Shown here: one piece after another, positions 1 through 5,498 of the stretch
Layout: every line of letters begins with the position of its first letter
How positions within the stretch are numbered: the first letter of the stretch is position 1
NCBI GenBank assembly: GCA_035493835.1
Contig: DATJHO010000075.1
Span: forward strand, 1-6,295
Length of the DNA stretch: 6,295 nt
Source of the DNA: DASZTU01 sp035493835
GTDB taxonomy: Bacteria; Pseudomonadota; Alphaproteobacteria; Rhizobiales; Devosiaceae
Direction of reading: 5' to 3'
Notes under the pieces: generated by a model
The model's input: the letters and a program-made list of their open reading frames with translations, nothing else
The model's database searches: none
What the model was told of the DNA's origin: nothing
Program-made: the position numbers and the translations under genes

Positions 1-1
1 G

Positions 2-547
2 ACGGTGATCGACATGGCGGCCGGTGCGGGATACAGCACCGAGTTGATGGCCCGCGGCGCGGCGCCGGGCGGGATCGTCTATGCGCAGAATCCGCCGGAC
101 ATGCGGCCCAATGCCAAGGCCGATATGGCCGAGCGGATGAAACATCCGGCGATGAAGGATGTCGTCCCCGACATCCGTGCTTTCGACGATCCGGTGCCCC
201 CCGGCGTCGGCAATCTCGATCTCATCACCTTCTTCTTCGGCTATCACGACACGACCTATATCCCGGTCGACCGGGCCAAGATGAACCGCGCGATGTTCGA
301 TGCATTGAAGCCGGGCGGATATCTCGTGGTCGCCGATTATGCCGCGCTGCCCGGCGCCCCCATCACCACCGGCAAGACCTTCCATCGCCTGGATGAAGAC
401 ATCGAGAAACGGGAGATCGAGGCGGCGGGGTTCAAGCTCGTTGATGAAGGCATGTTCCTGCGCAATCCCAACGACCCGCATGACATGCCGATCTTCAAGC
501 CGAAGATCCCGATCGACATCTACGTCCTCAAGTTTCAGAAGCCCTAG
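2..547 (+). CDS. Predicted class I SAM-dependent methyltransferase (COG4798-like), C-terminal part; 5' end outside window
   Basis: This is the 3' portion of a predicted S-adenosylmethionine-dependent methyltransferase; the methyl acceptor is unknown. The reading frame is open from the first bases (Thr then GTG-Val), so the GTG at position 5 is probably an internal Val and the true start lies upstream. The motif I glycine-rich SAM loop is visible as VIDMAAGAGYS right at the window start. It is followed by an acidic/NPP stretch where the family has the second SAM-contacting strand, then DLITFFFGYHDT (motif IV region), then ALKPGGYLVVADYAALPG (post-motif region). The family usually has VDH at the last site and here it is ADY. 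The C-terminal part, with GKTFHRLDEDIEKREIEAAGF, LRNPNDPHD and a final VLKFQKP, is typical of COG4798 proteins. There is no signal peptide in the visible part, but the N-terminus cannot be judged. The gene ends at TAG and is followed by a GC-rich inverted repeat. The family call rests on remembered motif patterns; the fold is secure, the substrate is not. Confidence 0.85.
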   Translation, partial: TVIDMAAGAGYSTELMARGAAPGGIVYAQNPPDMRPNAKADMAERMKHPAMKDVVPDIRAFDDPVPPGVGNLDLITFFFGYHDTTYIPVDRAKMNRAMFDALKPGGYLVVADYAALPGAPITTGKTFHRLDEDIEKREIEAAGFKLVDEGMFLRNPNDPHDMPIFKPKIPIDIYVLKFQKP

Positions 548-549
548 TC

Positions 550-596
550 AGGGCCCCTCCCCGACGAGGCCTCGACCGGCCCGATTTGAGGGCCCT
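550..596 (+). terminator. GGGCCC inverted repeat after the methyltransferase gene; possible terminator
   Basis: AGGGCCC (550-556) and GGGCCCT (590-596) are exact reverse complements. The stem can be lengthened by TC/GA (558-559 with 588-589) if one C bulges. The loop is long (about 28 bases) and contains the small palindrome GAGGCCTC. It starts three bases after the methyltransferase stop codon, which suits a terminator, but no T-run follows. The right arm directly abuts the TATAAT box of the next unit, so an operator role is equally possible. Confidence 0.3.
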
Positions 597-601
597 ATAA
601 T
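572..601 (+). promoter_or_regulatory. Candidate sigma-70-type promoter for the glycosyltransferase-algD unit
   Basis: A perfect TATAAT hexamer lies at 596-601, preceded after an 18-base spacer by TCGACC (572-577), which matches four of six bases of TTGACA. The predicted transcription start would be near 608, about 18 bases before the glycosyltransferase ATG at 626. A perfect -10 box is notable in such GC-rich DNA, and its position fits. The -35 box is weak, so this remains a sequence-only prediction. Confidence 0.45.
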
Positions 602-625
602 GCCGGCAACAAATGCGGGCGGGGA

Positions 626-1963
626 ATGTCGAAAAACCTATCATCGGTGGAGCGCTCGTCCGCGCAGGGGCGAGCCTTGGTCATCGAGATCTCCTGCCCC
701 ACGCCAGACCAGGATTCGGGGTCGCTCAGCACCTTCAATCTGATGCGTCTGCTGGGCGATCTGGGCTTTCGCGTCAGCTTCCTGCCTACCGCGAGCAGCG
801 ATCGCCTGCCCGGCTATACCGACGCGCTCGAGGCGACAGGCGTCACGTGGCTCGGGGTGCCGCATTTCACCTCTCCCGATCTGGCCCTGGCCGGGCTGGC
901 CGACGATTACGACCTCGTCGTTCTATGCCGCCATGCCGCGGCGGAGCGAGGCCTTGCCATCGTTCGGCGTCATTGCCCCTCGGCTCGGGTCGTTTTCCGG
1001 CCGGTCGACCTGCATTTCCTGCGCGAGGGACGCCAGGCGGCGATCGAGAACTCGCCGGCGATTGCCGCCACGGCGGCGGCGAGCAAGTCGAAGGAGCTCG
1101 CTCTCGTGGCGATGGCAGATGCGACGATCGTGGTCAGCAGCTATGAGGCGGATGTGTTGGCGCGCGAGCGTCCCGGCGCGGTCGTCCGCACGGTCCCGAT
1201 GACCCGCGATATACCGGGGCGCCGGCAAGGCCCCCGCGGCCGCCGCGACGTTCTGTTCCTGGGCTCCTTTGCGCATTTGCCGAATGTGGATGCCATCGTC
1301 TGGTTTGCCGGGGAGGTTTTCCCTCTGGTCCGAGAGAGGCTGGGCGATGTCAGCCTGCATATCGTGGGCAAGGATCCTCCGCCGGAGGTCGCGGCGCTGG
1401 GCATCTCGGCGGATAGGCCCGGTCGGCATCCCATCGTGATTCACGGCCATCGGCCCGACATCGATGACTTGCTGGATGGCTGCAAACTGAGTGTTGCACC
1501 CTTGCGTTGGGGCGCGGGCATCAAGGGCAAGGTGGCGACGAGCCTCGCGGCGGGCCTGCCCTGCGTCGCCACCAGCGTCGCCGTCGAGGGTGCCGGGCTG
1601 CTGGCAGGACGGGAAATCTCGGTGGCCGACGCACCTGGCGAGTTCGCCGCGGCCATCGTGCAGATCTATGGGGACGATGCTCTGTGGCTGCGCCGCTCGG
1701 ACGCGGGAATCGCGGCTGCCAGCCGGCAGTTTTCCTTCGCAGCCAATCGCAAACGAATGGCCGAGCTGCTCCGGGATATCGGTATCTCGACGCCCGCTTC
1801 ACGCTCGCAGCCAAAAGGCCTAGGCTGCGCCGGGATTGAGTGGGTGAGTCGTTTCTACAAGAAATATTGGTCGAATTTGCGCCGGCGGGCGAGCGGATGC
1901 GGATTTCAGTTTTTGGTATTGGCTATGTTGGCGCTGTATCGAGCGGCTGCCTTGCACGGCTAG
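626..1963 (+). CDS. GT4-type (GT-B fold) glycosyltransferase, probably for a surface or exopolysaccharide
   Basis: This is a probable retaining glycosyltransferase that transfers a sugar from a nucleotide-sugar donor to a growing glycan at the cytoplasmic face of the membrane; donor and acceptor are unknown. The N-terminal Rossmann-like half (about 17-195) starts with ALVIEISCPTPDQDSGSLST, the typical opening of bacterial GT4 exopolysaccharide transferases, and has an FRPVDLHFLRE segment near 124-134 and VVSSYEADVL near 169-178. The C-terminal half begins at DVLFLGSFAHLPNVDAI (208-224), followed by LHIVGKDPP (244-252), VIHGHRPDIDDLL (271-283) and the donor-binding region APLRWGAGIKGKVATSLAAGLP (291-312), ending with VAVEGAGL (318-325). 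The ATG at 626 follows a GGGCGGGGA purine stretch. Family members usually end near residue 390. Here a tail of about 55 residues runs on into the next gene, overlapping it by 67 bases, and its last part (FQFLVLAMLALY) is hydrophobic. The overlap with the algD-like gene points to one operon and suggests translational coupling. Confidence 0.88.
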   Translation: MSKNLSSVERSSAQGRALVIEISCPTPDQDSGSLSTFNLMRLLGDLGFRVSFLPTASSDRLPGYTDALEATGVTWLGVPHFTSPDLALAGLADDYDLVVLCRHAAAERGLAIVRRHCPSARVVFRPVDLHFLREGRQAAIENSPAIAATAAASKSKELALVAMADATIVVSSYEADVLARERPGAVVRTVPMTRDIPGRRQGPRGRRDVLFLGSFAHLPNVDAIVWFAGEVFPLVRERLGDVSLHIVGKDPPPEVAALGISADRPGRHPIVIHGHRPDIDDLLDGCKLSVAPLRWGAGIKGKVATSLAAGLPCVATSVAVEGAGLLAGREISVADAPGEFAAAIVQIYGDDALWLRRSDAGIAAASRQFSFAANRKRMAELLRDIGISTPASRSQPKGLGCAGIEWVSRFYKKYWSNLRRRASGCGFQFLVLAMLALYRAAALHG

Positions 1964-3225
1964 GCCATCGCGTCATCGGCGTCGACACATCAGCCGATAA
2001 GGTGGCGGCGCTGCGGGCCGGCCGCTCGCCGATCGCCGATGTGGCCCTCGGGCGCATCATCGCCGATGCCGTCGCTGCCGGCAGACTCGCGGCCACCTCG
2101 GACGCGGCGGAGGCCGTGGCAGCCACGGACATCTCCTTCATCTCGGTCGGCACACCCGGCACGCCACGGGGCGACTTGTCGCTGCAAGCGGTCGATCAGG
2201 TCGCGGCCGAGATCGGCCGTGCGCTTCGCCGCAAGACCACGGTGCATTCGGTGGTGATGCGCTCGACAGTGCCCCCGGGCACCGCCGAGGAGCGGGTCAT
2301 CCCGATCCTGGCGCGCGAGTCCGGCCGCCCTCTCGGCGAGGGCTGGCAGTACTACAGCAATCCGGAGTTCCTGCGCGAGGGCAGCTCGGTACAAGATTTC
2401 AACGCCCCGCCCTTCACCCTGATCGGCGCCGCGCCCGGCGACGATGCCGCCGTGCTGTCCGAGCTCTACGGCGAGATCGCGGCGCCGATTCATGTCCTGC
2501 CCTACCGGATCGCCGAGAGCGTCAAATATCTCGGCAACATCTATCACGCGGTCAAGATCGCTTTCGCCAATGAGGCCGGTGGCGTGCTGGCCGCCCATGG
2601 CGTCGATGCGCGCGAGGCCTTCCGCCTGTTTTACGAAGACCGGCTGCTCAACATCTCGACCGCCTATCTCAGCCCGGGCTTCGCTTTTGGGGGTTCCTGT
2701 CTGCCCAAGGATTTGCGCAGCTTTCTGGCCCTGGCCGAGGCGGTCGAGCTTCCCACACCCTTCCTGGCCCAGCTGCTGCCCAGCAACAACGCCATCATCG
2801 AACGGGCCCTCGCCGCGGTCGTGGCGCGCGGGCGGCAAAGGGTGAGCCTGTTCGGCCTCGCCTTCAAACCCGGCACCGACGATCTGCGCGAATCGCCCTT
2901 CGTGACTTTGGCCGAACGGCTGCTCGCCCGCGGCTTCGAGCCCCGCATCTTCGACCGCTCGGTGACGATGGCCCGCCTGACCGGCAGCAACCGCGCCTAC
3001 ATCGACCGGGAGATCCCGCATCTCGAAGCCCTCATGGTCGGCACCCCCGCGGAAGCCTTGGCGGGCAGCGCCGTCACCATCATCGGTCATCTCGGCGCGA
3101 CGGACCTGCCGGCGCTGACCGACGGGCTGACGGACCAGTTCGTGCTGGATCTGGCTGGTCTCCCCGAGCTGGCGCGGCGGCCGGGGATCTCCTACCAGGG
3201 TTTGTATGGAAAGGCATGGGCCTGA
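1897..3225 (+). CDS. algD: GDP-mannose 6-dehydrogenase, AlgD family
   Basis: This cytoplasmic enzyme should oxidise GDP-mannose to GDP-mannuronate with two NAD+, supplying uronic acid for an alginate-like or other exopolysaccharide. With ATG at 1897 the protein has 442 residues. The NAD-binding loop is GIGYVG (7-12), followed by SVGTPGTPRGDLSL and RSTVPPGT. Catalytic-type residues are Glu157 in NPEFLREG, Lys210 and Asn214 in VKYLGNIYHAVK, Cys268 in PGFAFGGSCLPKD, and Lys324 in KPGTDDLRESP. To my recollection these are the numbers used for Pseudomonas aeruginosa AlgD, which supports this start over the GTG at 1840 that would add 19 residues. The segment RLLNISTAYLSPGFAFGGSCLPKD resembles AlgD rather than UDP-glucose dehydrogenases, which usually have GYGGSCFPKD. 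The gene overlaps the upstream glycosyltransferase by 67 bases. No alginate polymerase or export gene is visible, so the final polymer is unknown. Another GDP-sugar or a UDP-hexose substrate is possible but less likely. Confidence 0.88.
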   Translation: MRISVFGIGYVGAVSSGCLARLGHRVIGVDTSADKVAALRAGRSPIADVALGRIIADAVAAGRLAATSDAAEAVAATDISFISVGTPGTPRGDLSLQAVDQVAAEIGRALRRKTTVHSVVMRSTVPPGTAEERVIPILARESGRPLGEGWQYYSNPEFLREGSSVQDFNAPPFTLIGAAPGDDAAVLSELYGEIAAPIHVLPYRIAESVKYLGNIYHAVKIAFANEAGGVLAAHGVDAREAFRLFYEDRLLNISTAYLSPGFAFGGSCLPKDLRSFLALAEAVELPTPFLAQLLPSNNAIIERALAAVVARGRQRVSLFGLAFKPGTDDLRESPFVTLAERLLARGFEPRIFDRSVTMARLTGSNRAYIDREIPHLEALMVGTPAEALAGSAVTIIGHLGATDLPALTDGLTDQFVLDLAGLPELARRPGISYQGLYGKAWA

Positions 3226-3277
3226 CGGAGCCTCGGGACCTCGCTCTGCGCCCCCAAGGTGAATCGATTCCCGGCGC

Positions 3278-3302
3278 GGAACCGAGGGCGGCTCCCATTG
3301 TT
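3278..3302 (+). promoter_or_regulatory. Candidate EcfG-type (general stress response) promoter upstream of the lipoprotein gene
   Basis: GGAAC (3278-3282) is followed after 17 bases by GTT (3300-3302). This matches the -35/-10 pattern of alphaproteobacterial EcfG promoters (GGAAC-N16/17-CGTT) except that T stands before GTT. It lies about 100 bases upstream of the lipoprotein start at 3404 and downstream of the algD-like gene, on the coding strand. The two boxes are also an inverted pair (GGAAC/GTTCC), so chance or another role cannot be excluded. Confidence 0.35.
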
Positions 3303-3332
3303 CCCTAAGACGGAGCGGCTGAACGAAGCGAT

Positions 3333-3407
3333 ATGACAGCGGCAATCAAGGAGCCTGACCTCTTTGGGGTCGAGGCGGTTTCACCACATCCAAGGAGGTC
3401 CGAATGA
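3333..3407 (+). other. Possible 24-codon upstream ORF overlapping the lipoprotein start (ATGA)
   Basis: An ATG at 3333 opens a 24-codon frame (MTAAIKEPDLFGVEAVSPHPRR then SE) that stops at TGA 3405-3407, overlapping the lipoprotein ATG in the classic ATGA arrangement. Its two consecutive AGG Arg codons coincide with the Shine-Dalgarno sequence of the next gene. The upstream purine stretch (GAACGAAGCGAT) is a weak ribosome site. It may be a leader peptide that couples translation, or only a chance frame. Confidence 0.2.
3392..3399 (+). promoter_or_regulatory. Strong Shine-Dalgarno site of the lipoprotein gene
   Basis: AAGGAGGT is a near-perfect complement to the 16S rRNA 3' end and lies four bases before the ATG at 3404. 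It is the strongest ribosome site in the window, fixes the lipoprotein start and predicts high expression. Confidence 0.8.
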
Positions 3408-3850
3408 CGAAATCCCCGTGCTCATGGCGGCAGTTCGCCGCCGTCTCCCTCCTCGCCCTGCTGGCAGGTTGCGGGTCGATGCATGCGAACCAGACCAAGC
3501 CGATCAAGGCCAGCCAGACCCAGACCGGCTATGTCTTCATGAGAAGCCAGACGAGCCAGGGGCAGGTCATCAGCACCGCCAACGGCATGACCCTCTATAC
3601 CTTCGATAAGGACGAGGTGGGCAAATCCAATTGCTACGGCGAGTGCGCCAAGAATTGGCCGCCCTATCTGATGAACGGCGTCTACAAGCCCTTCGGCAAG
3701 ATGACGATCATCTCCCGCACCGACGGCACACAGCAATGGGCCTATGACGGCCATCCGCTCTACACCTTCATCCAGGACAAGGCCCCGGGCGAGATCAAAG
3801 GCAACGACTTCAACAACAACTGGCATGTGGTCCTCGTGCCGCAGAGCTGA
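3404..3850 (+). CDS. Small secreted lipoprotein with 'secreted repeat of unknown function' (COG4315/PF03640-like)
   Basis: This is a 148-residue predicted lipoprotein of unknown function. The N-terminus has a hydrophobic stretch (FAAVSLLALLAGC) ending in a lipobox LAGC with Cys23 as the lipidated residue. The next residue is Gly, not Asp, which by the Lol rule favours the outer membrane. The mature part carries the two paired elements of the family. The first is NGMTLYTFDKD (60-70), followed by CYGECAKNWPPY (77-88) with two conserved Cys. The second is WAYDGHPLYTF (112-122), then DKAPGEIKG (125-133) and NNNWHVV (137-143). The length is normal for the family. Such proteins are common in soil bacteria, and a redox or stress role has been suggested without firm proof. 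The gene has its own strong ribosome site, a candidate EcfG promoter upstream and a strong hairpin 11 bases after its stop, so it is probably transcribed alone. Confidence 0.88.
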   Translation: MTKSPCSWRQFAAVSLLALLAGCGSMHANQTKPIKASQTQTGYVFMRSQTSQGQVISTANGMTLYTFDKDEVGKSNCYGECAKNWPPYLMNGVYKPFGKMTIISRTDGTQQWAYDGHPLYTFIQDKAPGEIKGNDFNNNWHVVLVPQS

Positions 3851-3856
3851 GGAAAT

Positions 3857-3908
3857 CCCGGCACGCCCCGTTCTGCTCGCTATGACGGCGGAGCGGGGCG
3901 TGGTCGGG
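3857..3908 (+). terminator. Strong GC-rich hairpin after the lipoprotein gene, probable terminator
   Basis: The arms 3862-3877 and 3887-3902 form an unbroken 16-bp stem (CACGCCCCG with CGGGGCGTG, plus seven inner pairs that include the three G-U pairs) closed by a nine-base loop. After a small bulge, CCCG (3857-3860) pairs with CGGG (3905-3908), extending the stem. It begins seven bases after the stop codon. No T-run follows, as is common in GC-rich genomes, so it may act as a terminator or as a 3' mRNA stabiliser. Confidence 0.65.
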
Positions 3909-3999
3909 AATGCATGCGGCGGCCGCCAAGGCGCCCTCCAGCCGGAACTTTCGCTACCTGCCAGCATTGATTCCGTATCCAATTTTTCAGGGGCAGACC

Positions 4000-4560
4000 A
4001 TGCGCAGATCCTCACTGATTGGGGCCTGTCTTCTCGCCGTGACGATGTCGTCGAGCGCAGCCCTGTCTCAAAACCCGCTCATGTTGACCTATACCCAGCC
4101 GGTCGCGCCGAAGGCCGTGCAACTGGTGCAGGAAAAGCTGCGCCAGGACGGCTCCTATACCGGCGCCGTGGACGGCATATGGGGCGCCGATAGCCAGGCG
4201 GCGCTGGAGCGTTTCCAGCAGACCCATAGTTTGCAGGTCACGGGTGAGTTGAACCAGGCGACGGTGGCGACCCTTGGCATCCCCGTGGAGCAGCTGGCGA
4301 CCACGGCTTGGCCGTCGCCCCCTGTCACCACGGTCTTCCTTGGCAGCTCGCTGAGCTCGAGCTCCATCCAGGTCATCCAAACCCGCCTCAGGGATTTGAA
4401 CTATTATCGCGGGCCTTCCGACGGCCTCTGGGGGGCCGATACCCAGAACGCGATCGAACGGTTCCAGGAGGGGCGCGGGCTGCAGCCGAACGGCCAGCTC
4501 AACCCCATGACCGTCGCGGCGCTGGGGCTCGACCCCAAGCTCCTCGTCGCCTCGCCTTAG
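4000..4560 (+). CDS. Exported protein with two peptidoglycan-binding (PG_binding_1-like) repeats
   Basis: This predicted periplasmic protein of 186 residues consists of a signal peptide and two PG_binding_1 (PF01471-like) repeats, so it probably binds the cell wall; no catalytic domain is attached. The start at 4000 (MRRSSLIGACLLAVTMSSSAALS) gives a proper signal peptide with likely cleavage after residue 23, and AGGGGC lies six bases upstream. An in-frame ATG at 3910 would bury the signal sequence behind 30 residues and is rejected. Repeat 1 (about 40-94) has YTGAVDGIWGADSQAALERF and GELNQATVATLGI. Repeat 2 (about 123-177) has YRGPSDGLWGADTQNAIERF and GQLNPMTVAALGL. They are joined by a linker rich in Thr, Ser and Pro. 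The close match of the repeats suggests internal duplication. Such modules usually accompany hydrolases or L,D-transpeptidases; here they stand alone, so the protein may be an adaptor or a wall-anchoring factor. Confidence 0.87.
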   Translation: MRRSSLIGACLLAVTMSSSAALSQNPLMLTYTQPVAPKAVQLVQEKLRQDGSYTGAVDGIWGADSQAALERFQQTHSLQVTGELNQATVATLGIPVEQLATTAWPSPPVTTVFLGSSLSSSSIQVIQTRLRDLNYYRGPSDGLWGADTQNAIERFQEGRGLQPNGQLNPMTVAALGLDPKLLVASP

Positions 4561-4565
4561 CGCAT

Positions 4566-4586
4566 CCCGCCTGCCAAGCGGTCGGG
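4566..4586. terminator. Short hairpin between convergent genes, possible bidirectional terminator
   Basis: CCCGCC (4566-4571) pairs with GG-T-CGGG (4580-4586, one T bulged) around an eight-base loop. It lies in the 27-base gap between two convergent stop codons, the usual place for a shared terminator, but the stem is short and there is no T-run on either side. Confidence 0.3.
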
Positions 4587-4587
4587 C

Positions 4588-4872
4588 TCACGCCGTAGCG
4601 GGAGGTTGATCCGAGCTCTCGCTTTGCCGCGCCGTGACGATCTCGGAGATCTCCGGCGGCAGGGTGGCGCGGTAGCGCGAGGCGATACGCCATAGATAGG
4701 CCTTCTGGCCCTCCGTCAGGCGGACGCGCCCTTGGCGACGCGTGATTGCCGCGAGGTCACTGCAGAACCTCTCATCGCCGGAGCCTGCCCTCAGGCGGCA
4801 ATCGGCCAATGCCCGAACGAGCTGGATCTCCTCGGCCGTCATCGGCTGGCGGAGTGCGACTTCGCGCTTCAT
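4588..4872 (-). CDS. Small hypothetical protein (94 aa)
   Basis: The function is not known. The predicted product is a charged, soluble 94-residue protein without signal peptide or membrane segment. Residues 11-40 (MTAEEIQLVRALADCRLRAG, then SGDERFCSDL) look helical. The best-defined segment is LTEGQKAYLWRIASRYRATLP (52-72), which resembles a 'LT-Q--YLWRL--RYR' pattern I recall from small uncharacterised alphaproteobacterial proteins. The frame stays open upstream to an ATG at 5061 (157 residues), but that extra part (PICRCKAGRRTG, LCSRSLAAVRW) looks like translated non-coding DNA. The ATG at 4872 is therefore preferred, although its ribosome site is weak; Met11 (codon at 4842) is another option. 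It is the last of three small minus-strand genes and converges on the PG-binding gene. Confidence 0.55.
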   Translation of the reverse strand: MKREVALRQPMTAEEIQLVRALADCRLRAGSGDERFCSDLAAITRRQGRVRLTEGQKAYLWRIASRYRATLPPEISEIVTARQSESSDQPPATA

Positions 4873-4896
4873 TCTTGCTTCGGCTGACTCCCCAAT

Positions 4897-4919
4897 CGGC
4901 CGCGAGTGTCCCGCGACCG
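4897..4919 (-). repeat. GC-rich inverted repeat upstream of the 94-aa gene
   Basis: CGGCCGCG (4897-4904) and CGCGACCG (4912-4919) pair with one mismatch around a seven-base loop, 24 bases upstream of the minus-strand start at 4872. It may be a leader hairpin or a terminator for transcripts arriving from the upstream gene. The surrounding 4873-5086 gap shows no convincing gene or promoter. Confidence 0.3.
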
Positions 4920-5086
4920 ACAGTCGAAGCTTTTCACGCCATCGAACAGCCGCGAGGGAGCGAGAGCATAGAGGATCAGCGGCGCTCTGGGGAGAGGCTA
5001 GGCGGGGAGCATGGGCCCCCGTGCGCCGGCCAGCTTTGCACCTGCAGATCGGCATCCCCATGGTCTTAATGAACGGGTTGACCGGC

Positions 5087-5365
5087 CTATGAATTCAGGT
5101 CGACCAGATGGACGATCACGCCGCCGTCGCGTTCCAGCAAGCCGGCCCGGTATTTCCGCGCCAATATGTCCTGGATGAACTTCTTCTGGCGGACATAGGT
5201 GGCAAGCATGGGCTCGAGCCCCGAGGAAGCATCGTCTTGGAGCGCCGCCAGCACCTCTGCAACGACACCGCAACGGACGGGAAAGGGACCGTCGGCGGCG
5301 CAGAAACGCATCAGCTTCTCGGAGGGGTCGTAGCCGATCTCCTCGGGTTCGAATGTAAGTGCCAC
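5087..5365 (-). CDS. DUF1488-like small protein (92 aa)
   Basis: This is a probable member of the uncharacterised DUF1488 family; its function is unknown. With a GTG start at 5365 the protein has 92 residues, normal for the family, and begins ALTFEPEEIGYDPSEKLMRF. DUF1488 proteins typically open with a hydrophobic-F-x-P run followed by Y/F-D and a RF strand. Then come FPVRCGVVAEVLAAL (28-42), a helical part with MLATYVRQKKFIQDILARKY (53-72), and a C-terminal strand GGVIVHLVDLN (81-91), matching the family order of central Cys strand, helix and final D. GGGAG lies six bases before the GTG. The frame extends upstream to a GTG at 5512 that would overlap the neighbouring gene by 14 bases, but the added 49 residues (RISRPRIACSQRRIKN and on) lack family resemblance. 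It lies between two other small minus-strand genes, perhaps in one transcript. Confidence 0.6.
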   Translation of the reverse strand: MALTFEPEEIGYDPSEKLMRFCAADGPFPVRCGVVAEVLAALQDDASSGLEPMLATYVRQKKFIQDILARKYRAGLLERDGGVIVHLVDLNS

Positions 5366-5453
5366 CTTGATCTCCCGGCCAATCCATCCCGGCGCTGCCC
5401 TCTGCGGACATGCCGCGAACTGAAGGTCTGGGCGCGGCGCGGGTTCCTGGCGT

Positions 5454-5472
5454 GGCGGATTTTTAATTCGCC
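5454..5472. repeat. AT-cored inverted repeat between two minus-strand genes
   Basis: GGCGGATT (5454-5461) and AATTCGCC (5465-5472) pair with one mismatch around TTT. It lies 26 bases downstream of the stop of the 78-aa gene, read on the minus strand, and its AT-rich core stands out in GC-rich surroundings. It could be a weak terminator or an operator or promoter element for the DUF1488-like gene. Confidence 0.3.
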
Positions 5473-5498
5473 GCTGCGAGCAAGCGATCCGGGGTCGG

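Noticed and set aside
923..1450. 175-codon minus-strand frame opposite the glycosyltransferase
   Set aside because: Arg-rich composition and full overlap with motif-bearing coding sequence mark it as a shadow frame.
3228..3295. GGAGCC...GGCTCC pairing as a terminator of the algD-like gene
   Set aside because: The arms are short, separated by 56 bases and need a four-base bulge to extend, so it is not convincing.
1990..3345. 451-codon open frame on the minus strand opposite the algD-like gene
   Set aside because: It is the mirror frame of a strongly supported gene in GC-rich DNA, its product is Arg/Gly/Ala-rich and of no recognisable family, and no ribosome site or conserved motif supports it.
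3910..3999. Upstream ATG extending the PG-binding protein by 30 residues
   Set aside because: It would place a good signal peptide internally and lacks a ribosome site, while the ATG at 4000 has AGGGGC upstream.
4873..5061. N-terminal extension of the 94-aa minus-strand gene and plus-strand frames over 4742-5092
   Set aside because: The translated sequence is Arg/Ser/Pro-rich without motifs, as expected for non-coding or shadow DNA.
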